Positions 7,406 through 15,235 of a stretch of DNA of 35,396 bases are shown piece by piece. The stretch covers positions 2,617 through 38,012 of the forward strand of contig CASFXH010000029.1 in the NCBI GenBank assembly GCA_949298575.1, given 5' to 3'. The notes under the pieces are model-generated. The model ran no database searches. It was not told where the DNA came from and saw nothing but the letters and a program-made list of their open reading frames with translations. The number at the start of each line of letters is the position of its first letter. Position 1 is the first letter of the stretch. The stretch comes from an uncultured Parabacteroides sp. GTDB lineage: Bacteria; Bacteroidota; Bacteroidia; Bacteroidales; Tannerellaceae. The translations under genes were made by a program, and so were the position numbers.

Positions 7406-9763
7406 TCATTTCCGTGCGGTCCGCTTGGGAACTCTCTTCCGCTCGGACGCGGGTTTGTCGTCGGCTTCCTTGACGATCGCGAGGCATTCCTCCAAGGTCA
7501 ACGCGCTCGGATCCTCGATGCTCTTCGGGATGCGATAGTTCTTTTTCTTATAAGCGATATAGGGGCCATAGCGTCCATTCAAGATTTCCAGATCCGGCTC
7601 CATGTCGAAGGTCTTGACAAAGCGGGCCTCGTCTTTCTTTTTCTTCTCCTCGATAAGTTCGATCGCTTCCTCGGGCGTAATGGTCATGGGGTCGAGAGCT
7701 TTGGGGATGGAGACGAACTTGCCGTCGTGGCGGATGAAAGGACCGAACCGTCCGATCGCCGCCACCATCTCCTGTCCTTCGTACTCGCCCACGACACGGG
7801 GCAACTCGAACAGCTTTAACGCCTCTTCCAACGTGATGGTCTCGATGGACTGGCCTTTCCGCAAAGTCGCGAAACGGGGCTTCGGCCCCGACTTATCGTC
7901 GCCTCGTGACGCGCCAATTTGCACGACTGGGCCGAAGCGACCGATCTTCACGAATACGGGATCACCTGTCGCCGGGTCTATACCCAACTCACGCTCGCCG
8001 ACACGGTGCTCCGTGCGAGCTTCCGTAACCTTCACGACATTAGGGTGGAACAGTTTGTAGAATTTATCGATCGCTTTCGTCCATTCCAACTCTCCTTCGG
8101 CGATCCGGTCAAACGACTTCTCCACATTGGCGGTGAAGTTATAATCCAAGACATCGGGGAAAGTGCCCATCAGGAAATCATTCACGACCATCCCAATATC
8201 GGTCGGGAGCAGTTTGTTGTGGTCCGCGCCATAGACCTCGCTCTTCTCCGCGACCTTAATCTTCCCTGTTTTCGAGAGGGAAAAGACTTTGAACGTACGG
8301 GAGACACCTTCGATATTGCCTTTCGTGACGTACTCGCGGTTCTGGATGGTCTGGATCGTCGGGGCGTAGGTCGACGGGCGGCCGATGCCCAGCTCCTCCA
8401 TCCGGCGCACCAGGCTGGCCTCGGTGTAGCGGGGCGGGCGTTGGGTGAAACGCTCGGTCGCGGTCGCGTCTTTCAAGGTGAGCGTCTCGCCTTGCTTGAC
8501 GGGCGGCAGGATGCCGTTGTCTTGCTCGCGCTCGTTCTCGTCGTCGCTGCTCTCGCGATAGACTTGGAGGAAGCCATCGAAAGTAAGCACTTCGCCCGTA
8601 GCCACGAACTTCTCTGTCTGCCCGGCGATGTTCACCGTGATCGTGGTACGCTCCAGCTCGGCGTCGGCCATTTGCGAAGCGATAGTCCGCTTGCGGATCA
8701 GGTCGTAGAGCTTTTTCTCTTGGGCGTTCCCGGTGACGCTCTCACGAGCCATCTCAGTGGGACGGATCGCCTCGTGCGCTTCCTGGGCGCCTTTGCTTTT
8801 CGTATGGTATTGGCGGAACTTATAGTAGCGGTCGCCAAAGGTTCGCGTAATCTCCTCCTTGGACGCGGCGAGGGCGAAATCACTCAGGTTGACCGAGTCG
8901 GTACGCATATAGGTGATCAAACCGGACTCGTAGAGGTGTTGGGCGATCATCATGGTCTGCGCCACCGAATAACCCAGCTTGCGGGCCGCCTCCTGTTGGA
9001 GCGTCGAGGTGGTGAAAGGAGGCGCGGGCGATTTCCTCACCGGCTTGCGGCTGATGTCCTCGATCGTGAAAGAGGCTTTGGCGCAGGCCTCGAGCAACGC
9101 GGTCACTTCCTCTTCCGTTTTCAAACGGCGGTTCAGCTCGGCGCGGAGCGCGGTCGTCCCGTCGGGGAGCAGGAACGTGGCGGTCACCCGGTAGGCGCCC
9201 TCGGACTGGAAGGCGCTGATCTCGCGCTCGCGCTCCACGATGAGGCGGACGGCCACCGATTGGACCCTGCCGGCCGACAACGCCGGTTTCACTTTCTTCC
9301 AAAGGATGGGCGACAGCTCGAAACCGACGATCCGGTCGAGGACCCGGCGAGCTTGCTGGGCGTTGACCAGGTTGATGTCGATGTCGCGGGGGGTTTCGAT
9401 CGCGCGCAAGATCGCTTTCTTCGTAATCTCGTGGAAGACGATCCGCTTCGAGTTCTCGGGGGTCAGGCCCAGGACCACGTACAAATGCCACGAGATGGCT
9501 TCTCCCTCGCGGTCCTCATCGGAAGCCAGCCAGACCTGGTCCGCTTCCTTGGCGGCGGTTTTCAGCTCGGTCACCAACTTGCGCTTATCGGTCGGGATGA
9601 CGTATTGCGGCGCGTAGTCATGGTTGAAATCGATGCCGATCTCCTTCGCTTTCAAGTCGCGAATATGGCCGTAACTCGACAGGACTTTATAATCTTTCCC
9701 AAGAAATTTCTCGATCGTTTTCGCCTTGGCGGGCGACTCTACGATGACCAAGTTCTTCTGCAT
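7406..9763 (-). CDS. topA: DNA topoisomerase I (type IA)
   Basis: Relaxes negative supercoils by cutting one strand through a 5'-phosphotyrosine. From the chosen start the protein is 785 aa. It has a TOPRIM domain with Glu9 (IVESPAKAKTIEKFLG) and the DxDxE-like SDEDREGEA (81-89). The active-site Tyr285 lies in GLITYMRTDS. The C-terminus has no Cys4 zinc fingers; instead there are at least three repeats with the core [RF/RY]GP..., such as RFGPFIRHDGKF and RYGPYIAYKKKNY, as in other zinc-less bacterial TopA proteins. An in-frame ATG at 9805 lies upstream of the -7 box, so the ATG at 9763 (MQKNLVIVESPAKA) is preferred. Convergent with fbp. Confidence 0.95.
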   Translation of the reverse strand: MQKNLVIVESPAKAKTIEKFLGKDYKVLSSYGHIRDLKAKEIGIDFNHDYAPQYVIPTDKRKLVTELKTAAKEADQVWLASDEDREGEAISWHLYVVLGLTPENSKRIVFHEITKKAILRAIETPRDIDINLVNAQQARRVLDRIVGFELSPILWKKVKPALSAGRVQSVAVRLIVEREREISAFQSEGAYRVTATFLLPDGTTALRAELNRRLKTEEEVTALLEACAKASFTIEDISRKPVRKSPAPPFTTSTLQQEAARKLGYSVAQTMMIAQHLYESGLITYMRTDSVNLSDFALAASKEEITRTFGDRYYKFRQYHTKSKGAQEAHEAIRPTEMARESVTGNAQEKKLYDLIRKRTIASQMADAELERTTITVNIAGQTEKFVATGEVLTFDGFLQVYRESSDDENEREQDNGILPPVKQGETLTLKDATATERFTQRPPRYTEASLVRRMEELGIGRPSTYAPTIQTIQNREYVTKGNIEGVSRTFKVFSLSKTGKIKVAEKSEVYGADHNKLLPTDIGMVVNDFLMGTFPDVLDYNFTANVEKSFDRIAEGELEWTKAIDKFYKLFHPNVVKVTEARTEHRVGERELGIDPATGDPVFVKIGRFGPVVQIGASRGDDKSGPKPRFATLRKGQSIETITLEEALKLFELPRVVGEYEGQEMVAAIGRFGPFIRHDGKFVSIPKALDPMTITPEEAIELIEEKKKKDEARFVKTFDMEPDLEILNGRYGPYIAYKKKNYRIPKSIEDPSALTLEECLAIVKEADDKPASERKRVPKRTARK

Positions 9764-9788
9764 ATTGAATTTGTGCTTGTTTAAAAAT

Positions 9789-9803
9789 CGACCGCGAACA
9801 TAC
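9789..9803 (-). promoter_or_regulatory. Putative -7 element of topA
   Basis: On the minus strand TATGTTCG (9802 to 9795) resembles the TAnnTTTG box. The 15-base stretch 9789-9803 recurs exactly upstream of the DUF59 gene (27719-27733). No TTTG box is visible at the expected -33 position here. The in-frame ATG at 9805 is upstream of it, which supports the shorter TopA start. Confidence 0.45.
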
Positions 9804-9924
9804 AATAAAATAATAGATGTAGCTCGCGGCGGGCCTTCTTTTTTATCATACGTTTGCCCAAATCCTCTCCATCGGGATTATCTTCGCGGCCTGATTCCCG
9901 ATAATTCATAAAAATAAATTCGTG

Positions 9925-10188
9925 ATGGAAAAGATCAAACAGATGATCACGCGAGGGGAGACGCGCGAGGCGCTCGACCTTCTCCAGGCCCACCTGGCCC
10001 AATGCCCTGATGACGACGAGGCTTGGTATCTCCGCGGAAACGCTTACCGCAAGCTGGGCGAGACCCGCCTGGCCCTGAACAGCTATCTCGAGGCCATGGC
10101 CCGCAACCCAGAAAGCCCCGCGAAGACGGCCTACGACATGATGATCCGTATCCTCGACTTCTACAATAAAGATATGTATAACCAATAA
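9925..10188 (+). CDS. Small tetratricopeptide-repeat protein
   Basis: An 87-aa protein holding about two TPR helix pairs (AWYLRGNAYRKLGETRLALNSYLEAMARNP is the clearest, about residues 36-64), with no signal peptide or membrane segment. TPRs mediate protein-protein contacts; no specific role is known to me. The ATG at 9925 is preferred over the GTG immediately before it. It diverges from topA, and a possible promoter (TTTG at 9853, TATCTTCG at 9879, with a slightly long 22-bp spacing) lies in the shared intergenic region. It is convergent with the first ABC permease across 33 bp with no clear terminator. Composition and TPR pattern support a real gene. Confidence 0.8.
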   Translation: MEKIKQMITRGETREALDLLQAHLAQCPDDDEAWYLRGNAYRKLGETRLALNSYLEAMARNPESPAKTAYDMMIRILDFYNKDMYNQ

Positions 10189-10221
10189 GGCCGTCCTCGC
10201 GTCGCGCCCGCTCCCGGCGGC

Positions 10222-12570
10222 TTATTTCTCGACCTGGAGTTGGATCGAGGGGTTCTCGTTCGCCTTGCGCCAGCCTCGAAGGACGACGGTGGCGGCGAGC
10301 AGCCCCGCGAGCGACAGGCCGGAGAGGAGGTAGAGCGCGAAGCCCAAGTGCACCCGCTCGGGGAAACTCATCAGCCAGCGATGGGCCACCGGCGGTACGG
10401 CCAGCAGGGCCAGGACGATCGCGGGCAGGCCGGCGCTCGCCAAGTCGAGGAGAAGCAGCCGCTCGATGTCCCAAGCCGTCGCGCCACAGATCTTACGCAC
10501 CATGATCTCCTTCCCCCGCCGGCGAATCTCGTCGGCCACGTAGCCCAGCAATCCCATCAGCGTGATGAGCGTCATGAAGAGCGCCGCCACGAGGGCCGAG
10601 TCGCGGAAGCGCGTCGTGTCGCGATACGACTTTTGGAGATCGTCGCGATAGGCGCGGACCACGATATCGTCGTCCGGAAAGAGGTCGCGCAGAGCGTGCT
10701 CGACTTTCGTCAGCGTCCGCGGGGTGATCTCGTGGAGGCGAAGGGTGAGGTAGGTGTCTGAGCCATCCATCTCGTCGCTCGTGGAGAGAAAGATAGGCGT
10801 GCGCTCGTCGAAGAGGCCACCGACCGTGAAGTCGTTGACGACGCCGCGGACCACGATGCCCAGCTGCCGGTGGACTTTCCCGATGGCCGACTCCTCCGTC
10901 CAACCCAGGGCTTGGAGGAATCGCTGGTTGACCAAGGCGGGCTCCGGCTCGCCACCCGAGCCGTCCAGGTTGTCGCCCATTTTCAACTGGAGGCCCAGGG
11001 TGGAAATGAACGCGCTATCGACCTGGCAATAACGGACGGTCGTGATCGACTCGCCCGTCGCGGGGTTGATCAGCGGGCGACCGTTGAAACCTTGCGGCAC
11101 GAAGGAGCCGGTATAGCAGACCCGCTCGACCTCCGGCAACCGCTCCAGCTCCTCGCGGGCCGTCCGCTGGTCGGAGGGGGAAGGGTCGCGCAAGGCGACA
11201 TAGACCAGGTTCGAGGGGTCGTAGCCCAGGTCTTTATCCAAGATCTTCCCGTATTGCAAGAGCACGACCGCGAGGAAAACCAGCATGAAGCTCGACGAGG
11301 CGATTTGCGCCCCCAGCAAAATCTTCCGCCCCCCCCGCCGGCTCAGGTCGTAGAAGCGGAAAACCCGCGCCGCGGGCACGGAGGCGAAAATCCGAGCCGG
11401 CAAAAGCCCCGCCAGCAAGACGACCAGCAGGATCGCCCCCAGCGAGACCGCCACTTGCCGCCCACTGAGGAAGAACGACAACGGGACGCCCGTCAGCGCC
11501 ACGATCCCATCCTCAGCCGCCGCGATCAGGAAAGCAGCCAGCGCCGCCGAGGCGACGACCAGCAGCGCCGTCTCCACCAGGCGGGTCCGGAAAATATCGC
11601 CGAAGGTGGCGCCGAAACATTTGTGGATGGCCATCACCCGCGCCCGCTTGGCAAGCGAGGAGACCGAGAGCATGACGTAGTTGAAAGCCGACGCCGCCAG
11701 GATGAGCGTCGCCAGGATGGAGAGCACGGCCAGCGTCTGCCGGATCTCCGGCTCGCTCACGTGCAGTTCGAGGACGGGCTTCAGGTAGGCGGCGTAGCTC
11801 ATGCCGCGCTCGCGCCAGCGGGCCAGGTCCATGTGCCGCTCCAGCAGCGGGGTCATTTCGCTGGCGATCCGCTCGGCCGAGGCGCCGGGACGGAGGCGCA
11901 CGTAGCCCGTGAAGCCGTCGCCCCCGTCCCAACGGGGCTGGCCGGTGAGGGCGATGGAATAAATGAAGTCGAACCGCAGGTGGCTGTTGGCGGGAATGTC
12001 GTCGAAGACGCCCGCGACGACGTAGCGTTCCCGCCGCGCCTTGTCGTCGTAGAGCGTTTGCCCCACCTCATCGCCCTCAGGGAACATCCGCTCGGCCAGC
12101 GAGCGGGAGATGAAAACCCGGTCTTTCACCATCAGCTCGCCCGTATTTCCTTTTAACACCTTCAAACCCAGCGTCCGGAAGAGCGCCGAGTCGGCATAGA
12201 CGGGCTCGACGACGTAGCGCCCCTCCGCGCCGAAGACGACCCGCTCCTCGCCCCGCAAATCCAACAGGCTACACCCCGCCTCGACCCCGGGCAGCTCCTC
12301 GGCCATCGTCGGCGCCAGGGGGCGAAACGTGTGTCCATAGTCGTTCACGTCGGGGTGGTCGCTCCCCAGGCCGTTCGTGAAGAGGCTCTGGATCTGGTAA
12401 ATCCGCTCCGCGTCGGGCAGGAAGCGGTCGTAACTCAAGTCGAACGAGACCCGCGCCAGGAGCACGAGCCCGATCGTCAGCCCCAAAGTCAGGGTGCAAA
12501 TCTTGATCAATCCATTGTCGTAGCCCCGGAGCAGGGTCCGGATGGCGTAGTAAATCGGTGTCGTTTTCAT
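10222..12570 (-). CDS. FtsX/MacB-type ABC transporter permease (orphan, sigma-54-driven)
   Basis: A 782-aa inner-membrane permease with two fused FtsX units. TM1 is at about 21-40, followed by a MacB_PCD-like periplasmic domain (about 45-270). TM2-4 lie at about 280-392 and TM5 at 417-440. A second periplasmic domain follows (about 445-650), then TM6-8 at about 657-764. The coupling-loop motif RGKEIMVRKICGATAWDI is typical of Bacteroidota FtsX permeases. MacB relatives use mechanotransmission to drive lipoprotein, peptide or antibiotic export from the periplasm. No ATPase, adaptor or TolC-type gene is adjacent, so it must pair with a distant ATPase or work otherwise. A sigma-54 promoter and paired palindromes lie upstream, matching those of the second permease at 21942. 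Substrate unknown. Confidence 0.9.
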   Translation of the reverse strand: MKTTPIYYAIRTLLRGYDNGLIKICTLTLGLTIGLVLLARVSFDLSYDRFLPDAERIYQIQSLFTNGLGSDHPDVNDYGHTFRPLAPTMAEELPGVEAGCSLLDLRGEERVVFGAEGRYVVEPVYADSALFRTLGLKVLKGNTGELMVKDRVFISRSLAERMFPEGDEVGQTLYDDKARRERYVVAGVFDDIPANSHLRFDFIYSIALTGQPRWDGGDGFTGYVRLRPGASAERIASEMTPLLERHMDLARWRERGMSYAAYLKPVLELHVSEPEIRQTLAVLSILATLILAASAFNYVMLSVSSLAKRARVMAIHKCFGATFGDIFRTRLVETALLVVASAALAAFLIAAAEDGIVALTGVPLSFFLSGRQVAVSLGAILLVVLLAGLLPARIFASVPAARVFRFYDLSRRGGRKILLGAQIASSSFMLVFLAVVLLQYGKILDKDLGYDPSNLVYVALRDPSPSDQRTAREELERLPEVERVCYTGSFVPQGFNGRPLINPATGESITTVRYCQVDSAFISTLGLQLKMGDNLDGSGGEPEPALVNQRFLQALGWTEESAIGKVHRQLGIVVRGVVNDFTVGGLFDERTPIFLSTSDEMDGSDTYLTLRLHEITPRTLTKVEHALRDLFPDDDIVVRAYRDDLQKSYRDTTRFRDSALVAALFMTLITLMGLLGYVADEIRRRGKEIMVRKICGATAWDIERLLLLDLASAGLPAIVLALLAVPPVAHRWLMSFPERVHLGFALYLLSGLSLAGLLAATVVLRGWRKANENPSIQLQVEK

Positions 12571-12617
12571 TTTTGCCTTTTTCGATTACGTGTGAAAATC
12601 TTTTTCCGGGAAAAAAG

Positions 12618-12636
12618 CGTGCAAATAGCGTGCCAA
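12618..12636 (-). promoter_or_regulatory. Sigma-54 (-24/-12) promoter of the first permease gene
   Basis: On the minus strand the sequence is TTGGCACGCTATTTGCACG, a near-perfect match to TGGCAC-N5-TTGCA with GG and GC separated by exactly 10 bases. From the -12 GC (12622-12621) to the ATG is 51 bases, the same as for the second permease. Sigma-54 promoters need an NtrC-family AAA+ activator, and a candidate enhancer lies upstream. Confidence 0.88.
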
Positions 12637-12689
12637 GATCCTTATTCCGCTTTAAAAGAAAACCTTATCGGAACAGGCGAAAGTCGGGA

Positions 12690-12729
12690 GTGTCCAAAAT
12701 TTTGACACCATTGTCCATTTTTTTGACAC
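12690..12729 (-). promoter_or_regulatory. Candidate enhancer (UAS): paired GTGTC-N9-GACAC palindromes
   Basis: The 40-bp element reads GTGTC-N9-GACAC, CA, TTGTC-N9-GACAC on the plus strand, with A/T-rich centres. Repeats start 21 bp apart, about two helical turns, so both dimers would bind one DNA face. It lies 55 bp upstream of the sigma-54 GG, a normal enhancer position. A matching element at the same spacing precedes the second permease. On the promoter-distal side it abuts TCCCG-g-CGGGA (12731-12741). Inferred to bind an NtrC-type regulator not encoded here. Confidence 0.8.
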
Positions 12730-12850
12730 TTCCCGGCGGGACGGGAGGATACGCGCGAGGGGCATGAACCGCCCGGCGATGACGCGGATTCTAGCTACAA
12801 AAAGCCCTTTTCTCTCTTTCGGCAGCCATAAAAGTGGGTTTTACGCAGTC

Positions 12851-13125
12851 GAAAATACATTCCCGCATCTTGCCCGGCGACTTTGGAGTGATCGAAAGCC
12901 ATTTCCGCAGCGCGCCGGGCCACTTCGGAGTGGTCGAAATACATTTCTAGATCTCGCCGGGCCACTTCGGAGTGATCGAAAATACATTTCCGCAGCTCGC
13001 CTGACTACTTTAAAGTGATCGAAAGCCATTCCCGCAGCGCACCGGGCCACTTCGGAGTGGTCGAAAATACATTTCCGCAGCTCGCCGGGCCACTTTAAAG
13101 TGTTTGGAGATACATTTCCGCAGCC
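12851..13125. repeat. Tandem array of 42/43-bp hairpin repeats (6 units plus a partial one)
   Basis: Units begin at 12851, 12894, 12936, 12978, 13021 and 13063, with a partial unit at 13107-13125. Each starts GAAAA/GAAAG, then ACATTTCCGCAG-like sequence, and ends in an inverted repeat such as CCACT-TCGG-AGTGG or CACTTTAAAGTG. Changes in the arms tend to keep the pairing. The period is close to four helical turns. It lies between the permease enhancer and the end of the response-regulator gene. There are no unique spacers, so it is not CRISPR. Confidence 0.88.
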
Positions 13126-13166
13126 AAAAAGCCTTTTCGGAGGTATTTCAAGACAGATTTTTCCCC

Positions 13167-14342
13167 CTAGCGCGAGCCCCCGTTATAGGCCAAAGCCATC
13201 ATCGTGATGTCGTCGCTCCGGTCGGCCTCGCCCACGAAAGCGTGGACGGCGGCGGCGACCCGCTCGACCATCGCTCGCGGGTCGAGGGCGCGCGCCTGTT
13301 CGCAGACCTCCAAGAGGCGGCGCTCGCCGAAGAGTTGGCGCTCGGGGTCGGTGGCCTCGCTCACGCCGTCGGTGTAGAGGAAGACGCGGTCGCCCGGGGC
13401 GAGTTGGATGACGCGCTCGCGGTAGCTGTCGTTGGGCATCACGCCGAGGGCCATGCCGCCCGAGAGGGGCAGGAGCTCAGCCGGGTGGCCTTGGAGGCAG
13501 GCGACGGGCTGGTTGTGGCCGGCGTCGCAATAGGTCAAGAGGCCCGTGCGGATGTTGAGGATGGCGTAGAAAGCGGTGACAAACATGCCGTTGACGCTCT
13601 CCTTGCAAAGCATCTCGTTGGCCTTGGCCATGCACGCGGCGGGCGAGAGCTTTGAGAGGGCGATGGTGCGGATCACGGTGCGGCTGATGGCCATGAAGAT
13701 AGCCGCCGGAACGCCCTTGTCGGAGACGTCGGCCACGGTGAGGCCCAGGTGGCAGTCGTCGATCATGAAGAAGTCATAAAAATCGCCCCCGACCGACTTG
13801 GCGGCCGTCATGCGGGCGTAGAGGTCGAAGAGCGAGACATATTCCGGGAAGGGCGGGAAGGTTTTCGGGAGGATGGATTGCTGGATCTCCTGGGCGACGG
13901 AGAGGTCGTGGCGGATGGCCTCCAACTGGTCGTGCTCGCGCTGGGCTTCCTTGACGAAGGCGATCTGCTTGACGGCCTTCTCGATCGTGCGCTCGAGGTC
14001 TTCCATGTCAATGGGCTTCGTGGCGAAGTCGAAGGCGCCCTCGTTCATGGCGACGCGGATGTTCTCCAGGTCGCCGTAGGCCGAGACGATGATGCAGCGC
14101 ATCGCCGGGTCGCGCATCTCGTTGATGCGGGCGAGGAGGGTCAGTCCGTCCATCTCGGGCATGTTGATGTCGGAGAGGATGATGTCGTAGTGGGGGCCGC
14201 GCAGGATGAGGTCGAGGGCCTCGACGCCGTCGTGCGCGAAAGTGAACTCGTATTCCCCCCGACGGATCTTCCGCCGGAAGTATTGGGTCAGCAGGGCTTC
14301 GAGATCCTGCTCGTCGTCTACGCTTAATATTCTGATAGGCAT
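13167..14342 (-). CDS. Response regulator with SpoIIE/PP2C phosphatase output
   Basis: A 391-aa cytoplasmic protein. An N-terminal receiver domain (1-120) has acidic residues Asp9/Asp10, phospho-acceptor Asp58 (ILSDINMPEMDG), Ser87 and Lys109 (FATKPID). A coiled-coil linker spans about 120-155. A SpoIIE-type PP2C Ser/Thr phosphatase domain spans about 165-390, with the metal-binding Asp residues in GGDFYDFF (185-192), VADVSDKG (203-210), YTDGVSEAT and SDDITMMAL. Family members (RsbU/RssB-like) are switched on by phosphorylation and dephosphorylate an anti-sigma antagonist or another regulator. No STAS or anti-sigma gene is nearby, so the target is unknown. It is the last gene of a five-gene operon, 20 bp after the soluble kinase, and that kinase is its likely phosphodonor. 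Confidence 0.92.
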   Translation of the reverse strand: MPIRILSVDDEQDLEALLTQYFRRKIRRGEYEFTFAHDGVEALDLILRGPHYDIILSDINMPEMDGLTLLARINEMRDPAMRCIIVSAYGDLENIRVAMNEGAFDFATKPIDMEDLERTIEKAVKQIAFVKEAQREHDQLEAIRHDLSVAQEIQQSILPKTFPPFPEYVSLFDLYARMTAAKSVGGDFYDFFMIDDCHLGLTVADVSDKGVPAAIFMAISRTVIRTIALSKLSPAACMAKANEMLCKESVNGMFVTAFYAILNIRTGLLTYCDAGHNQPVACLQGHPAELLPLSGGMALGVMPNDSYRERVIQLAPGDRVFLYTDGVSEATDPERQLFGERRLLEVCEQARALDPRAMVERVAAAVHAFVGEADRSDDITMMALAYNGGSR

Positions 14343-14362
14343 GATGCTTGTTTTTTATCGTT

Positions 14363-15229
14363 TTAAGAAACAGGGGCCAGGAGAGGGATGACGAGGGTCA
14401 CCCGCGTGAAGCGTCCCTCCTCGGACTCGACCTCGACGCGGCCGCGGTGCTTGTCTTCGATGATGCTCCGCGTGATAGAAAGGCCCAGCCCCGTGCCCTC
14501 GCCGGCGGGCTTGGTGGTGAAGAAGGCCTTGAACATTTGCCGGCGCACTTCCTCGCTCATGCCCGTGCCGTTGTCCTCGATGGCGAGGCGCAACTCGCCG
14601 TCGGTGGCGAGGAGGCGGATCGTGATGGTCGGGCGGTAGTCGGGCGGGGCCACCCGCGAACGCGCGTAAACGGCGTAGCACGCGTTGCTCATGACGTTCA
14701 AGACGGCCCGGCTGTAGTCCTGCGGCACCATGCGGACCTTGGGCAGGTCGGGGGCGTAATCCTCGCGGATCGAGATGTTGAAGCCCTTATGGCTGGCCCG
14801 GAGGGAATGGTAGGCCAGGTGGACGTATTCCTTGACGAGGGGCGCCGGGTCCGTCTCGACCAGCTTCTCGCAATCCTGCCCGCGGGTATAGAGCAAGATG
14901 CCCCGGATGATGTCGAGCGCGCGGCAGCCGTGCGACTCGATTTTCTGGAGATTGCCCTCGAGGTCGGTCATGATCTCTTCCGCCTCCTCCTCGAAGTCGG
15001 CGTGGCGGGCGCGCTCGGCGGGGGCCATGCGTCGCTTCTCCTCGTCGATGAGGGCGATGAGCTCTTTCACCAGCTTGACCGACAGTTTGCTGAAGTTGAT
15101 GACGAAATTCAGGGGGTTCTGGATCTCGTGGGCGATGCCGGCGCTCAAGGTGCCGAGGGAGGAGAGCTTCTCCATCCGCTCGATTTGCGCTTTCAGCCGG
15201 TCGATGTCTTTCTTCTCTTCAGTAGCCAT
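14363..15229 (-). CDS. Soluble sensor histidine kinase (HisKA/HATPase)
   Basis: A 288-aa kinase with no membrane segment or recognisable sensor domain. A short coiled coil (about 5-25) leads directly into the H-box LSAGIAHEIQNPLNF with phospho-acceptor His34. The HATPase domain has an N-box (AVLNVMSNACYAVY), G1 (IEDNGTGMSEE), an F-box (KAFFTTKPAGEGTG) and G2 (GLGLSI). It would autophosphorylate and pass phosphate to the SpoIIE response regulator encoded 20 bp downstream. Lacking its own sensor, it probably receives its signal from the kinase-like membrane protein encoded just upstream (6-bp gap), perhaps as a heterodimer; that is inference. The start at 15229 (MATEEKK) is the natural ATG. Confidence 0.92.
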   Translation of the reverse strand: MATEEKKDIDRLKAQIERMEKLSSLGTLSAGIAHEIQNPLNFVINFSKLSVKLVKELIALIDEEKRRMAPAERARHADFEEEAEEIMTDLEGNLQKIESHGCRALDIIRGILLYTRGQDCEKLVETDPAPLVKEYVHLAYHSLRASHKGFNISIREDYAPDLPKVRMVPQDYSRAVLNVMSNACYAVYARSRVAPPDYRPTITIRLLATDGELRLAIEDNGTGMSEEVRRQMFKAFFTTKPAGEGTGLGLSITRSIIEDKHRGRVEVESEEGRFTRVTLVIPLLAPVS

Positions 15230-15235
15230 GCGTAA

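Noticed and set aside
7919-9784. 621-aa plus-strand frame antisense to topA
   Set aside because: It mirrors topA codons, lacks any recognisable domain and has no promoter or ribosome site.
12851-13125. CRISPR array
   Set aside because: The whole 42/43-bp unit is repeated with scattered changes; there are no unique spacers between constant repeats and no cas genes.
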